NCBI GenBank assembly: GCA_037190145.1
Contig: JBBCJU010000011.1
Coordinates: 1 to 64,000, forward strand
Direction of reading: 5' to 3'
Length of the DNA: 64,000 bases
DNA from: 55-13 sp037190145
GTDB lineage: Bacteria; Armatimonadota; Fimbriimonadia; Fimbriimonadales; Fimbriimonadaceae
Shown: piece after piece, positions 42,657-51,936 of the stretch
How positions within the stretch are numbered: position 1 is the stretch's first letter
Layout: every line of letters starts with the position of its first letter
Program-made: the position numbers and the translations under genes
Notes under the pieces: generated by a model
What the model saw: the letters and a program-made list of their open reading frames with translations, nothing else
Database searches by the model: none
Told to the model about the DNA's origin: nothing

Positions 42657-43865
42657 TTACCGGCGATGGTAAAAGACACTCCCTCTGACCAACATGAGGC
42701 CGCCGATTCCCGAGCGACTCAGAAGGATGGGACCATCTTTTGGAACCATCATCAATAGATACCCTTCGATAACATAGGTTCCGGTCGTGTTTGAGCCAGC
42801 TACCCAGTCGTCAGTTCTTAGTATCTGCCCCATCTCATAGGTGCCATCCGCTTTGAACCTAATTTCAGAGTTAGTGCCACGCCAATTCCCAACAATGTTC
42901 TGCTTATTGAGAGGGATAAGCGGTCGAAAAATGGCTCCTCCAATCTTGAAGAACTTCCCATCCTTATCGGTTCCGAACTTAAACGCTCCTTTGTTTTCGA
43001 AGCCATCGTACTTCTCTACAAGCTGACCATTGTCGATAGTAAAAGTGCCAACTCCTGTGTGGCCTTTTTGGTTCCTTTGCCCCTCTATATCGAACAGATT
43101 TCCTCCGCCTGGGCGGGGGTTAGATGCCCGAACTCCATTTGGTAGATAAATGTGTGTGATCGGCATTAAGATGCCATTTGTTCCTACCTGAGGCTTCCAC
43201 CATAATCCCTGTGGCTTTCCGTTCACAATGTCGGCTTTCGGAATCTCAACCCCCTTTCCACTAGGAAGCCAGCCCGTCGAGCCTGGAAACAGATCTGGTG
43301 TGTTTCCGATGGGAATCTTCGTGATTGGGGTGTTCGCCTTTTCTACCTTTGTTGGCGTCGTTGTGGGTACGGACTTAAACTTCAGACTACCGACGAGCTC
43401 CATCACGGCTTTGCCATGTTTCTCGACTAAGGAGTCTTTGCTAAAGATAGAGACGAGAAAAGTCTTTTGCTTGCCAGCCACAATCATTGCGTAAATTCGA
43501 CTACTCTTTCCAATCTCTGGTGTCTCCAGTTCCATCACTTGGAGGTAAATGCTCGCACCTTGTGCCGCCTTGTTTTCAACATCACCTTTAGCGAGTACCG
43601 TCGAACCTTCATTCGCACTTGCGACAGATTGGTCGAACTGTTTTGCAAGTGTGTCCTCAGAGACCGGAACGGCCGGAGTGAGAAGAACAGCAACCACCTC
43701 ACCTGATTTCAGATCACTGGGAGAGAACACTTTTGCGGCTCCCTCATTCCATTCCACCCAATCCTTTGGCTTGGTGTATAAAACTCCTTGATGCTCTTGT
43801 TCCAGGCTTGTAGACACAAGGCCGCTAAGCAAGAGAAGTGTGGAAGTAAGGAGACGATACAGCAC
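42657..43865 (-). CDS. Secreted protein of unknown function
   Basis: 402 residues from a GTG start with a signal peptide (LLTSTLLLLSGLVSTSLEQ). The first part (about 25-170) is a mixed domain: GVLYTKPKDWVEWNEGAAKVFSPSDLKSGEVVAVLLTP and later IYAMIVAGKQKTFLVSIFSKDSLVEKHGKAVMELVGSLKF, resembling the PsbP/stress-type domains often found in secreted proteins. A threonine/proline linker leads to a C-terminal beta-rich region (GNWRGTNSEIRFKADGTYEMG...TGTYVIEGYLLMMVPKDG) like a lipocalin-style repeat. No firm family. TATAAT ends 6 bases before the GTG. Confidence 0.75.
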   Translation of the reverse strand: MLYRLLTSTLLLLSGLVSTSLEQEHQGVLYTKPKDWVEWNEGAAKVFSPSDLKSGEVVAVLLTPAVPVSEDTLAKQFDQSVASANEGSTVLAKGDVENKAAQGASIYLQVMELETPEIGKSSRIYAMIVAGKQKTFLVSIFSKDSLVEKHGKAVMELVGSLKFKSVPTTTPTKVEKANTPITKIPIGNTPDLFPGSTGWLPSGKGVEIPKADIVNGKPQGLWWKPQVGTNGILMPITHIYLPNGVRASNPRPGGGNLFDIEGQRNQKGHTGVGTFTIDNGQLVEKYDGFENKGAFKFGTDKDGKFFKIGGAIFRPLIPLNKQNIVGNWRGTNSEIRFKADGTYEMGQILRTDDWVAGSNTTGTYVIEGYLLMMVPKDGPILLSRSGIGGLMLVRGSVFYHRR

Positions 43866-43871
43866 TCACAC

Positions 43872-43877
43872 ATTATA
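43872..43877 (-). promoter_or_regulatory. -10 element TATAAT, leaderless-type
   Basis: Perfect TATAAT on the minus strand ending 6 bases before the GTG at 43865. Confidence 0.6.
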
Positions 43878-43940
43878 GGTTCTTGGCAGGGATTCAGACC
43901 CTGACTTTAGAAATGGATGAAGAGAGCTTTGCGCTTGTGC

Positions 43941-43946
43941 TAATGT
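43941..43946 (+). promoter_or_regulatory. -10 element TAATGT, leaderless-type
   Basis: TAATGT ends 7 bases before the GTG of the potassium-channel gene at 43954. Confidence 0.45.
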
Positions 43947-43953
43947 TTCATTC

Positions 43954-44982
43954 GTGTTGCCTGGTCGATACACGCGAAGACTGTTTCTAGGTTCGCAGAA
44001 TCCTGTTCGTGCGCTGTTAACCCGTGTCCTTTGGGTTGCATTGCTCATTGGGCTAGCTTGGCTCATGCTATGGCTGGAGCGGGACGGACTCGGAGACAGC
44101 CGCCAGCTTCCCATTGGTCCAATGGATGTCCTTTACTTCGCGATTGTCACGGTCACCACACTTGGCTATGGCGATATCGTTCCGGTTTCCCCAGAAGCAA
44201 GAGCCATTGTTGCCTTTGGCATCACCCCTCTCCGAGTGGTGGTCTGGCTTATCTTTCTGAGTACAGCCTATGAACTTGTGTTACGCAGATCGATTGAGAA
44301 AATTGAAATGGAAAAGCTAAAACGCTCTGTAAAGAACCACGTTATCATCTGCGGATTTGGCGTGAAAGGTCGATCAGCAGTTAAGGAATTGGTAGAGCGA
44401 GGAACCCCGGCGGATCAGATCATTGTGATTGACCGTGATCACAAGAGTTTAGATGAAGCTTCTCGTTTAGGAGTGACCTTCATTTTAGGAAACGCGGCAA
44501 GTGAGCAAATACTTCACGATGCAGCCATTGAAAAAGCCTCGGAGGTTATCGTCGTCCCCAACAACGACGAGGCCTGCGTTCTCATCTGCCTGACGATCAA
44601 AGATTTGGCCCCCAATATCCATATACGAGCTGCGGCTAGAGAAGATGAAAATGTCAAACTCATCCGCCGCAGTGGAGCGGATACGGTCATCGCCCCATCG
44701 GTAAGCAGTGGAAGATTATTAGCGTCTGCTACTCATTCTCCATTTTCTACTGAGCTTCTTGAGGAGCTTTTTGAGCATGGCCGGGGCGCCGATATTCTCG
44801 ATATTCCAGTATCGGCCGCTGATTTGGGCAGGAAAGCAATGGAACTTCCCGCCCTAGAAGGCAAGCTAGTCCTTGGGATACATACCGAGACAGGCAAGAT
44901 CATTCCATTCAAAACGGCTGCGACTAGGCCGCTAGAAAAAGGGGATGTGATCATTGCCTACGTGGATTCTATGGGCGGTTAA
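43954..44982 (+). CDS. Two-helix potassium channel with RCK domains (Kch/MthK-like)
   Basis: 342 residues. Two membrane helices (about 22-41 and 85-108) flank the pore loop with selectivity filter TVTTLGYGD (66-74). The first RCK/TrkA-N domain begins VIICGFGVKGRSAV (about 130-142) with an acidic IVIDRD end of strand 2; a TrkA-C domain (DILDIPVSAADLGRKAMELPALEGKLVLGI...) follows. It would conduct K+ across the inner membrane, gated by a ligand such as Ca2+ or nucleotide. The GTG start fits TAATGT 7 bases upstream. It is 18 bp from the HIT gene and probably cotranscribed with it. Confidence 0.93.
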   Translation: MLPGRYTRRLFLGSQNPVRALLTRVLWVALLIGLAWLMLWLERDGLGDSRQLPIGPMDVLYFAIVTVTTLGYGDIVPVSPEARAIVAFGITPLRVVVWLIFLSTAYELVLRRSIEKIEMEKLKRSVKNHVIICGFGVKGRSAVKELVERGTPADQIIVIDRDHKSLDEASRLGVTFILGNAASEQILHDAAIEKASEVIVVPNNDEACVLICLTIKDLAPNIHIRAAAREDENVKLIRRSGADTVIAPSVSSGRLLASATHSPFSTELLEELFEHGRGADILDIPVSAADLGRKAMELPALEGKLVLGIHTETGKIIPFKTAATRPLEKGDVIIAYVDSMGG

Positions 44983-45000
44983 GCGGGTAAACCTCTTGTA

Positions 45001-45333
45001 ATGGCCACGCTTTTTACTAAGATTATCAATCGGGAAATCCCAGGCGACATTGTCTATGAAGATGAGCATGTTGTGGGCTTTCGAGACATAGACCCCAAGG
45101 CTCCCGTTCACATCGTGATTGTTCCTAGATCAGAGATTTCTGGAGTTGCCACGGTACCAGATGAGGGAGATCACTTCTACCTGATCAACGCCGCCCGTAA
45201 AATTGCTGAGCAAGAAGGTTTAGTCAATGGGTACCGGCTAGTAATCAACCAAGGCGAAGACGGCGGGCAAACGGTAGACCACCTGCATATGCACTTGCTT
45301 GGTGGCCGAAAGCTATCTTGGCCTCCCGGGTAG
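45001..45333 (+). CDS. HIT-family nucleotide hydrolase (HinT type)
   Basis: 110 residues, the normal length. FTKIINREIPGDIVYEDE and FRDIDPKAPVHIVIVPR are the family's N-terminal strands; the histidine triad is HLHMHLLGG. It hydrolyses purine nucleoside phosphoramidates or related adenylates. It follows the K+ channel gene closely with no ribosome binding site visible, so coupling is likely. Ended by a bidirectional terminator. Confidence 0.94.
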   Translation: MATLFTKIINREIPGDIVYEDEHVVGFRDIDPKAPVHIVIVPRSEISGVATVPDEGDHFYLINAARKIAEQEGLVNGYRLVINQGEDGGQTVDHLHMHLLGGRKLSWPPG

Positions 45334-45336
45334 TAA

Positions 45337-45363
45337 AAAGCCCCCTTCAGAGAAGGAGGCTTT
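45337..45363. terminator. Bidirectional terminator
   Basis: Stem AAAGCCCCCTTC/GAAGGAGGCTTT (one mismatch) with a 3-base loop; A-rich on the left and T-rich on the right, between the convergent HIT and lipoprotein genes. Confidence 0.8.
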
Positions 45364-45366
45364 GTC

Positions 45367-45555
45367 TTAGTTCCCGGCTTGATTACCCGGAGGAGGGCTT
45401 GTACCCGGCCCCTTCGGTACGTTTTTTAGATACCCGGCGGGAGGATCTGTTTTCTTGAAATCCTCTTTGGAATAGCCAGCTGTTTCCGACTTGCTGCCGC
45501 AGCCAACTACAAGTAAGGCCGCAACAAGAATGATCAGTGATAGTTTAAGCTTCAT
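45367..45555 (-). CDS. Small lipoprotein
   Basis: 62 residues. Signal peptide with lipobox VVGC (C17), then a short charged and proline/glycine-rich tail (TDPPAGYLKNVPKGPG) with no fold predicted by eye. The ATG lies one base after the stop codon of the upstream pseudopilin, so the two are translationally coupled. Pseudopilin plus tiny lipoprotein pairs suggest a shared envelope site; the function is unknown. Confidence 0.75.
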   Translation of the reverse strand: MKLKLSLIILVAALLVVGCGSKSETAGYSKEDFKKTDPPAGYLKNVPKGPGTSPPPGNQAGN

Positions 45556-45556
45556 A

Positions 45557-46438
45557 TTAAGGTCGAAGTGCATCCCACTTACCCGCGAATGGCTTATCGG
45601 TAAAGAATCCGACCTGTCCCCATTGGATATTGGCTTGCCAATCCATGAGTGACTCAGGGCGTACGCTTTTCGCGTGTCCATCTGTAAATACGACAGGAGA
45701 AGCACCTGAGTATGTACGATCAATCATGCCTTTATAGTTAGGGTCTGGCGCACCCCAAGTATTTGCCCAGCCTGGGAGAGAACATGCGTTACTCACACAA
45801 TCCACAGAGTTGGAGTTATTTAGAACCGCATTCCAGGGAGCAAAAGCTCCTTCCATCCTTGACCCGCCCGATGCCATAGGATCCTTATCGCCTCCATCTT
45901 TGGCCTTAGTACGCATGGCCAGCATGACGGTGTCGGCGATGTGGGAGATTTGGGTTTGTGAAGTTGTTCCGTTTTGATACCAGCTCGTGGAACCACCGTT
46001 TCCATTGGTGTTGATAACGCCCCTGAACTTCCAGAAAGGCTCACCGCCACTAGGGTCTCCTAATACAATGCCGTTTGCTACATAGCTGAACTTCGGGCCG
46101 GAATTATAGGAGGATACAAGTTGTACATTATCCGTGGGATCCTTTACGATTTCGTAGGATTTCATGTATGGAAGCACATGCATGATCCAAGTGTTTTGCC
46201 ATCCCCAGGGGCCCGTTTCATCAATAAACTGAGCCGTGAATTGGTCATCGTAATCCGTGCAGTACATTAGGTTGGCGAGACCGGTCTGCTTAACATTACT
46301 GAGGGAAGCCGCTTTTTTGGCCGCTAGTTTTGCTTGGGCAAAAACGGGGAAAAGAATGGCAGCGAGAATCGCAATGATAGCGATAACGACAAGCAACTCG
46401 ATCAGGGTGAAGCCCGATCTGCGATTTTTTGGGGTCAT
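45557..46438 (-). CDS. Type II secretion/type IV pilus-like pseudopilin
   Basis: 293 residues. Class III leader MTPKNRRSG|FTLIELLVVIAIIAIL with a canonical Gly at -1, then AAILFPVFAQAKLAAKK and NVKQTGLANLMYCTDYDDQF, and a late VVFTDGHAKSVRPE. The ATG at 46438 is chosen because GGAGGA lies 7-8 bases upstream; an ATG five codons earlier would place that ribosome site inside the gene. It is closely related to the pseudopilin at 24647 and more distantly to the three pilin-like genes near 11 kb. Confidence 0.93.
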   Translation of the reverse strand: MTPKNRRSGFTLIELLVVIAIIAILAAILFPVFAQAKLAAKKAASLSNVKQTGLANLMYCTDYDDQFTAQFIDETGPWGWQNTWIMHVLPYMKSYEIVKDPTDNVQLVSSYNSGPKFSYVANGIVLGDPSGGEPFWKFRGVINTNGNGGSTSWYQNGTTSQTQISHIADTVMLAMRTKAKDGGDKDPMASGGSRMEGAFAPWNAVLNNSNSVDCVSNACSLPGWANTWGAPDPNYKGMIDRTYSGASPVVFTDGHAKSVRPESLMDWQANIQWGQVGFFTDKPFAGKWDALRP

Positions 46439-46480
46439 GTTAGATTCCTCCATTGGATAAGTTCACTTTCTATGTGGTGT

Positions 46481-47494
46481 TTAAACGGTAGCCCCCAGTC
46501 TTACGTTGACGGGTAGGCGAGATTCGGTCGGAACATCTACTCCAGCCATTCTTTGTTGCAAAGTTCGGACCGCAGTCCGAGCGACTTCGTTCCAATGGCA
46601 TTCAATAGAGGTGATGTCCCACTTCAAGGGGTAGTCAGGTTCCACTCCGTTGTAGCCAATAACGGCTACATCTTTCGGTATGCGGAATCCTAGGGATGCT
46701 AACTGAGCCAATTGAACATGGGCACAACCATCATCCCAAGCGGCTATCGCTGTAAATCGATCAGGATTTGACAAATCAAAAAGCTGTAGTTCTTCTGAGG
46801 TTAAAGCGTGGTCAGCTCCATGCGTCGATCCTTTTCCAGTGAACGTGTGCATGCCTAGGCGTTTCGCTTCGGATAGGAAAGCTTGAGTCCGCCTTTTAAC
46901 ACTGATAAAGGGGTAGGTTGAAGTACGAACCAAGACACGTCGATGCCCTTTCTGTTGCAAGAATTGAGCCTGTAGCCGTCCGCCCGCCTCATCATCCACA
47001 ACCACTGAAGGGATGGTGCCTAAGGCATCGGTATGAGCCACAACCGGGAACTGCGATCCCGCCAGAAGCTTAACTACTGGATCATCTGCATCGGCATGAA
47101 GCACAAGTCCATCAACTCTTCCGTCTGATAGGGCGCGAAAAACTTCGGTTGACGACTTCCCATCAAAGATGCCGAACATGAGTAAGTCTTTACCGATCTC
47201 ATCCGCCGCGGCTCGGATTCCCAAGAGGATTTCTCGGATGTAAGGAGATCGGTCTTCTAAGCTGTGATTACCACTATAAAAGCCGATGATGCCGGTTTGT
47301 CGGGTTCGCAAAGAACGCGCGATCGGGTTGACTTGATAGTCTAGCTCTACCGCCGCCGCCAAAATGCGTTCACGAGTTGCTTCAGAGACTCGAGTTCCAG
47401 ATCGGGCTCCATTTAGCACCACGGATACGGCCATCTTTGAGACGCCCGCGACCTTGGCGACATCGCCTAGAGTAGCTCGATTCTGAATCTTCAT
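46481..47494 (-). CDS. LacI-family transcriptional repressor
   Basis: 337 residues from the ATG at 47494. The helix-turn-helix is TLGDVAKVAGVSKMAVSVVLNG, followed by the hinge helix (YQVNPIARSLRT) and a periplasmic-binding-protein-like effector domain (IIGFYSGN, GRVDGLVLHADADDP, FTAIAAWDDGCA). It would bind a sugar-type effector. It is divergent from a Gfo/Idh/MocA oxidoreductase across about 90 bp and very likely controls it. A TTG six codons earlier is the alternative start. Confidence 0.93.
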   Translation of the reverse strand: MKIQNRATLGDVAKVAGVSKMAVSVVLNGARSGTRVSEATRERILAAAVELDYQVNPIARSLRTRQTGIIGFYSGNHSLEDRSPYIREILLGIRAAADEIGKDLLMFGIFDGKSSTEVFRALSDGRVDGLVLHADADDPVVKLLAGSQFPVVAHTDALGTIPSVVVDDEAGGRLQAQFLQQKGHRRVLVRTSTYPFISVKRRTQAFLSEAKRLGMHTFTGKGSTHGADHALTSEELQLFDLSNPDRFTAIAAWDDGCAHVQLAQLASLGFRIPKDVAVIGYNGVEPDYPLKWDITSIECHWNEVARTAVRTLQQRMAGVDVPTESRLPVNVRLGATV

Positions 47495-47582
47495 TGTTCT
47501 TGAGAGCGACAATGCTCAACTAACGATAAATCATATCCTGAATTTACGATAGTTCAAAGGACTTTCTGAAAGAAATTTTTTC

Positions 47583-48785
47583 ATGACTCGCCAAATATGG
47601 TTGAGATTCACCGCTTTTGACTCTGCTCATATGGGCACTGTCAGAATAATGCCAATGGCAAGTCATCCCGATTTTCTCCCTACTGGACAGCCAACGATTG
47701 GTCACCGAAGATCCTACGGGTCATTGCCGGAATCCGAGAAGTTTGGGATAGGCGTGGTAGGTCTACACGAAGGACACACCTTGTTGGTAGCCCTTCGTGC
47801 CTCTGGGTTATGCCGTTCCGTTGCCGGATGTGATCTAGCCGAAGCAAAGCGAGCAGAAGCAGAACTAGCGGTCGAAGGTCTCTTTACAACCGCCGACTAC
47901 GATGAATTGCTGGCTCGCCCAGATGTTCAGATCGTTGCAATTTACACTCCTGACAACTTCCACGCGGAGCACATCGAGAGAGCTTTTAAGGCCGGCAAGC
48001 ACGTTATATGTACGAAGCCTCTGATCAACGACCCGAACGATGCGCAAAGGCTTCGAGACGCTGCTCAAAAATACAATCGACGGCTTCAGGTAGGTCAGTC
48101 CACTCGCTTCTATGAACCATTTTTACGTCAGCGAGAGTTGTATGAAGAAGGCCGCTTTGGAGAAGCCGAAGTTGTGGATGCCCACTACAACCACCGAATG
48201 GATTGGTACTACGAGAAATCGCCTTGGACCATCCAAGACACCCACTGGGCATACCTTGGCTTGAGTCATCCCGTTGACCTTATTCGTTGGTACCTGGGTC
48301 CAATCAAAGAGGTCCATGCCGTCGGAACGGTTACCAATCTGGGAAGCAAATACGGAGCAAAAACTCCCGATGCGATCTGCGTAAACCTAGTTGCTGAAAG
48401 TGGCAGGATCGGTCGAGTTCTTGGCAACTACGGCTTTCATGAGTTACCAAAGGCTCGTGCTTTGATCGAATGCTTCCTGATGGGTTCAAAAGGCACATCG
48501 CTGGCTCGGTATCCAGACCTTCGTTTTACTTACCATGATGATAACGGGGTCGAGATTGAAGAGGACTATCATCATGCCCTGTCTGGATATCACTACCGCC
48601 ATGAGTTGAAAGGCATGCACTACGGTGAGTTCTGCAATTACACCGACTATTTTGCTTCCAAACTGATCTCGGGAGAGTCCAACTCCCCCGATTTGGAGGA
48701 GGGCCTGTCCAGCATCAACACAATGCGAGCAATCGTGGAGTCATTGGAGACAGGCAGAACAACTTCAGTGGTTCACCTCAGCTAG
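47583..48785 (+). CDS. Gfo/Idh/MocA-family oxidoreductase
   Basis: About 400 residues. The NAD(P) fold begins at FGIGVVGLHEGHTLL (about 54), unusually far from the start, so a downstream ATG (for example at MPMASHPDF, about residue 23) may be the true one. VAIYTPDNFHAEHIERAFKAGKHVICTKPL is the hallmark EKP-type segment (here CTKP). The C-terminal beta-sheet domain holds HWAYLGLSHPVDLIRWYLG. It would oxidise or reduce a sugar or cyclitol. Controlled, by inference, by the adjacent LacI repressor. Confidence 0.9.
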   Translation: MTRQIWLRFTAFDSAHMGTVRIMPMASHPDFLPTGQPTIGHRRSYGSLPESEKFGIGVVGLHEGHTLLVALRASGLCRSVAGCDLAEAKRAEAELAVEGLFTTADYDELLARPDVQIVAIYTPDNFHAEHIERAFKAGKHVICTKPLINDPNDAQRLRDAAQKYNRRLQVGQSTRFYEPFLRQRELYEEGRFGEAEVVDAHYNHRMDWYYEKSPWTIQDTHWAYLGLSHPVDLIRWYLGPIKEVHAVGTVTNLGSKYGAKTPDAICVNLVAESGRIGRVLGNYGFHELPKARALIECFLMGSKGTSLARYPDLRFTYHDDNGVEIEEDYHHALSGYHYRHELKGMHYGEFCNYTDYFASKLISGESNSPDLEEGLSSINTMRAIVESLETGRTTSVVHLS

Positions 48786-49572
48786 TTTTTGGCAAGACAA
48801 ACCATTTATTCTCATGCTTGATTGGGCCTTTCCACAGACAGGTCCAATCATAGAAGGCTCGCTTGCCTTTCAGGTCTTTCTGTTCCACGTGAACCTGAAG
48901 AGGAATCCACATCTGGCTTGAAGCGATAATTTCAATTGTGTGTTGACCAAACTTCTTTGCCGTAGCTGGTGTTCGGCTGGCAAACAAGCGAACTTGAGGA
49001 ACCGTCCGCCCATTCCCTGCCATCGTGCGGGAATCCATACGGATCGTGTATCCCTTATCCTTCATTAGCGTTTGAACAAAAGGAGTAAAGCCCCCTTTAC
49101 CGGTGAGAAAAGAAAGGAAAACGGTTTGCTGGAAGTGGCGAGGCCAAACCCCAACTGAAGCTACATTCTGCGGGACCAAGTTGCGTCCTGAGACAGCATT
49201 GATTGGCTTAAATCCCGTCGATCTCGACATCAGAATAGATTTTCCATTGTTACTGATGACGGTTTGACTGCTAAAGGGGTCTGCGTTACCGCCTGCGTGC
49301 TTAACCATTTCCACCCGATATGTCTTCTTATCGCGGATACGGTAAGCAAGGTTTGCCTGTCCCTTGCTTCCATCGGCAAGGATGCATGTGTAGGTGGCTT
49401 CTCCCATTGCGTCCTTCACTCCCAACAGGGCGATATCCATCTTGCGAGCAAAATCTAAAGGGGCGACATTTGTTTTTCGCCAATCGCTTGGCTTCTGAGC
49501 CATGCTTAGACCCGGCAATGCCACAAGCGGGAGCAAGAGGATAGGTTTCAAGGTGGTTAAGTCTACTTTCAA
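48778..49572 (-). CDS. Secreted protein, possibly LolA-like fold
   Basis: 264 residues from a TTG that overlaps the stop of the upstream GH57 gene (TTGA), giving an N-terminal signal peptide (ILLLPLVALPGLSMAQ). The mature part is a run of strands: ATYTCILADGSKGQANLAYRIRDKKTYRVEMVKHAGG, SQTVISNNGKSILMSRST, then MWIPLQVHVEQKDLKGKRAFYDWTCL, an order reminiscent of LolA/outer-membrane lipoprotein-sorting folds, which is inference only. The function is unknown. It overlaps the convergent oxidoreductase stop by 8 bp. Confidence 0.7.
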   Translation of the reverse strand: MKVDLTTLKPILLLPLVALPGLSMAQKPSDWRKTNVAPLDFARKMDIALLGVKDAMGEATYTCILADGSKGQANLAYRIRDKKTYRVEMVKHAGGNADPFSSQTVISNNGKSILMSRSTGFKPINAVSGRNLVPQNVASVGVWPRHFQQTVFLSFLTGKGGFTPFVQTLMKDKGYTIRMDSRTMAGNGRTVPQVRLFASRTPATAKKFGQHTIEIIASSQMWIPLQVHVEQKDLKGKRAFYDWTCLWKGPIKHENKWFVLPKTS

Positions 49573-51281
49573 TTCAGAATCGGTCCTGCAAGCGTAACGT
49601 CTACGGGTGCCCACATGTTCACGTCCAGATCAGCGAACGGCGCATCCTTTTGTTGACAGTCTTTAAGGAAAACCTCTTCATCCTGGTTCAGAGTTCCCCC
49701 ACCCGCAACCCTTTCGGTCATTTCTGCCAATCGGTTGAACCGGTCTATGTGGTCTGTGAATCGTATTTCGGCATAGTCGCGAGCCGCCATTGTTGAGATG
49801 AGGAACTGCCAGTCACTGCTTTCCGCCAACAAAAGCTCTCGCCCTGCCTGTTGCAAAATCTCTGCTGCCAAACCTGTAGCCTGTAGATCTCGAACCATCT
49901 GCCGCATCTTTCTTTGACATGGGTAAAGCTTTTCCCAAGTCCAAGTATTTCCGTCATTGATCCAAATATAGTGGTAGCCCCCTTCACCCCAAGAGCCTTC
50001 TGGAAGCGTAATCGAGTGTCGGGCTGGCTCTTCATCCAATAGGTCTCCACCCGAAACCATTTCAATGTCGGGATCGTGATGCATCAGCTTCGCAGTTTCA
50101 TACAGGAACTCAGGCCCTTCCCACCACCAGTGCCCAAAAAGCTCGGTGTCGTACATGGCCACTAAGGTTCCGGTTCGATCCGAAACGCCTCGGTACTGAG
50201 CCAGTGCTCCTTTAATTGTTCGCACCATGTCCTCTGCATGCCCCTGGACTCGGTCAAATGCGGCATAGGGATCATAGGGTTGTTTCTGTCCCAAGTCGTG
50301 CTTTTGCTGGCTAATTCGCCAATATCGATGTCGTCCCGGATAGAGTTGTTTGTGGAACTCCAAGTAGTATTCATCACCGGGATAACCCGATTCACCCGAC
50401 CAAACTTTGACCGTAGTTTCTGGGTCGCGAGACATGCAAACAACTCCGTTTGGAAGCTCGTAGTGCTCATACTCGCTTCGATAACCAATCTGGTCTTGGA
50501 AGTTCTTTTTACTTCGGGCAAAGAGTTCAGCCAACTGAGGGAAGTTCGCGGCATAAGTGCCGAGTGGTTCTCCACCCCGAATCATGTGCGAGTCCACAAA
50601 GAAGTATTCAAGGCCGTTTTCCGCTAAATACTCCTCCACTCCCTTTCGAGTCCAAGGCACTTCGTTCTGCCCAACCGGAGACTTCCAGTCATATCGTGGT
50701 CGATAGGCGCACTCAGGAAGCCAAATTCCTCTGGGCTGACGACCAAAGTGCTTCTTGTAAGTTTCCACTCCAAGCTTGATCTGAGCCGAACAACTCTCGT
50801 CTGTGCCCAAGAGCGGCATATAACCGTGGGTGGCTCCGCAGGTGATGATCTCAATGGAGCCCACGTCTTGAAAGTGTTTGAACCCCTCCACGATACTGCG
50901 TCCCCATTGATGCTTAAATTCCACTAGAGCTTGGGTGTATTGCCGTTGCCAAAATGCAGCCAAGCCCTGCATCCAAAGCGGTCCTTCTTTCTCAAACTTC
51001 TGCTGATCATCAATCGCGGCATCGATCTTCGCTTGACAGTACTCTTCAAAGCCGTCCTTAAAGGCCGGGTCCTCTAGCTGCTCAGCCAAAATGGGTGTGA
51101 CATTGATGGTCCACCGAGGCTTGATCCCTTCCTTTTCAAGGCGATCTAGTGCGTGAAGGATCGGAAGATAACATTCCGCTGCCGATTCATTGATCCAGTC
51201 CGTTCCGTGCGGACTCTTCCCATGGCTGAGAACATATGGCATGTGTGAGTGAAGGCACAACAAGAACCGACCAACGGGCAT
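49569..51281 (-). CDS. 1,4-alpha-glucan branching enzyme, GH57
   Basis: 570 residues. It starts with the GH57 entry FLLCLHSHMPYVLSHG, has the nucleophile E190 in GIWLPECAYRP and the general acid D378 in MYDTELFGHWWWEGPEF, and ends with the DUF1957-type helical domain. It makes alpha-1,6 branches in glycogen; related enzymes include alpha-amylase-type GH57 members, but the HWWWEGP form and length fit branching enzymes. TACAAT ends 5 bases before the ATG. It heads a two-gene unit with the secreted protein at 48778. Confidence 0.92.
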   Translation of the reverse strand: MPVGRFLLCLHSHMPYVLSHGKSPHGTDWINESAAECYLPILHALDRLEKEGIKPRWTINVTPILAEQLEDPAFKDGFEEYCQAKIDAAIDDQQKFEKEGPLWMQGLAAFWQRQYTQALVEFKHQWGRSIVEGFKHFQDVGSIEIITCGATHGYMPLLGTDESCSAQIKLGVETYKKHFGRQPRGIWLPECAYRPRYDWKSPVGQNEVPWTRKGVEEYLAENGLEYFFVDSHMIRGGEPLGTYAANFPQLAELFARSKKNFQDQIGYRSEYEHYELPNGVVCMSRDPETTVKVWSGESGYPGDEYYLEFHKQLYPGRHRYWRISQQKHDLGQKQPYDPYAAFDRVQGHAEDMVRTIKGALAQYRGVSDRTGTLVAMYDTELFGHWWWEGPEFLYETAKLMHHDPDIEMVSGGDLLDEEPARHSITLPEGSWGEGGYHYIWINDGNTWTWEKLYPCQRKMRQMVRDLQATGLAAEILQQAGRELLLAESSDWQFLISTMAARDYAEIRFTDHIDRFNRLAEMTERVAGGGTLNQDEEVFLKDCQQKDAPFADLDVNMWAPVDVTLAGPILN

Positions 51282-51286
51282 TACTC

Positions 51287-51292
51287 ATTGTA
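51287..51292 (-). promoter_or_regulatory. -10 element TACAAT, leaderless-type
   Basis: TACAAT on the minus strand ending 5 bases before the ATG of the GH57 gene. Confidence 0.55.
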
Positions 51293-51446
51293 GACCTTGG
51301 CCCCCCAGAACACGAGAATTCTTTAGCCGCACTCCAACTTTTTGGTCAAAACAGAGCATTCGAGCTACATTGATTCAGCTTAACTGTGATCGTAGTTTTG
51401 AGTTCACTCGTCTATATTTGGATTGTCGCTAAAGAAGGAAAAACGA

Positions 51447-51850
51447 ATGCACATTGATTCTGCTGAGCTTTTCGTCCAGATCATGGAACGTGGAAACACG
51501 GAAGATAATGCCTTGGCCAAAGACGGTACAGCCGATGAATCGGTATGGCTAGATGTAATCGAAAGATTTCCACACATGAAGAAATGGGTGTTCCATAACA
51601 GGAATCTCCCGATATCGATACTCGAAAAGTTATCCTTTGACCCCGATGTCGGAATTAGAATGAGTGTGGCTATAAAGGCAAAGATTTCCCGGAGATCTTC
51701 GAGAGACTTTCAATGGATAAAAGTGCAGATGTGCGTCGAACATTGGCGCACAATTCCAAAATCCCGCGACACTTGCTAGATAAATTTCTATCTGACCCAG
51801 ATGAGGATGTGCGTAAAACGGCTCGCTGGAGACTGGGAATTGAAGAATAA
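51447..51850 (+). pseudogene. Frameshifted small leucine-rich-variant/HEAT-like repeat protein
   Basis: The first frame starts at 51447 after GAAGGAAAAACGA and encodes LPISILEKLSFDPDVGIRMSVA. Near 51680, in GGCAAAGAT, coding continues in the frame one base back (DFPEIFERLSMDKSADVRRTLAHN, IPRHLLDKFLSDPDEDVRKTARWRLGIEE) to a stop at 51850. The L-x-x-L-x-x-D-x-x-x-x-V-R repeat runs across the break, so one A has been lost from a run. The intact protein would be about 134 residues with three 22-24 residue repeats. Either a recent pseudogene or a sequence error. Confidence 0.7.
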
Positions 51851-51936
51851 AACCAACATCCATCTCATAGCATTTGTGTAGAGCTTTGCAGAATTACGCA
51901 GAGCGCTCCCAATATTACTAACCTATGAGTTACCGG

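Noticed and set aside
47520..47582. Imperfect palindrome between the LacI and Gfo/Idh/MocA genes as an operator
   Set aside because: The arms (ACGATAAAT and ATTTACGAT) match only partly and lack the central CG usual for LacI operators; suggestive but not supported.
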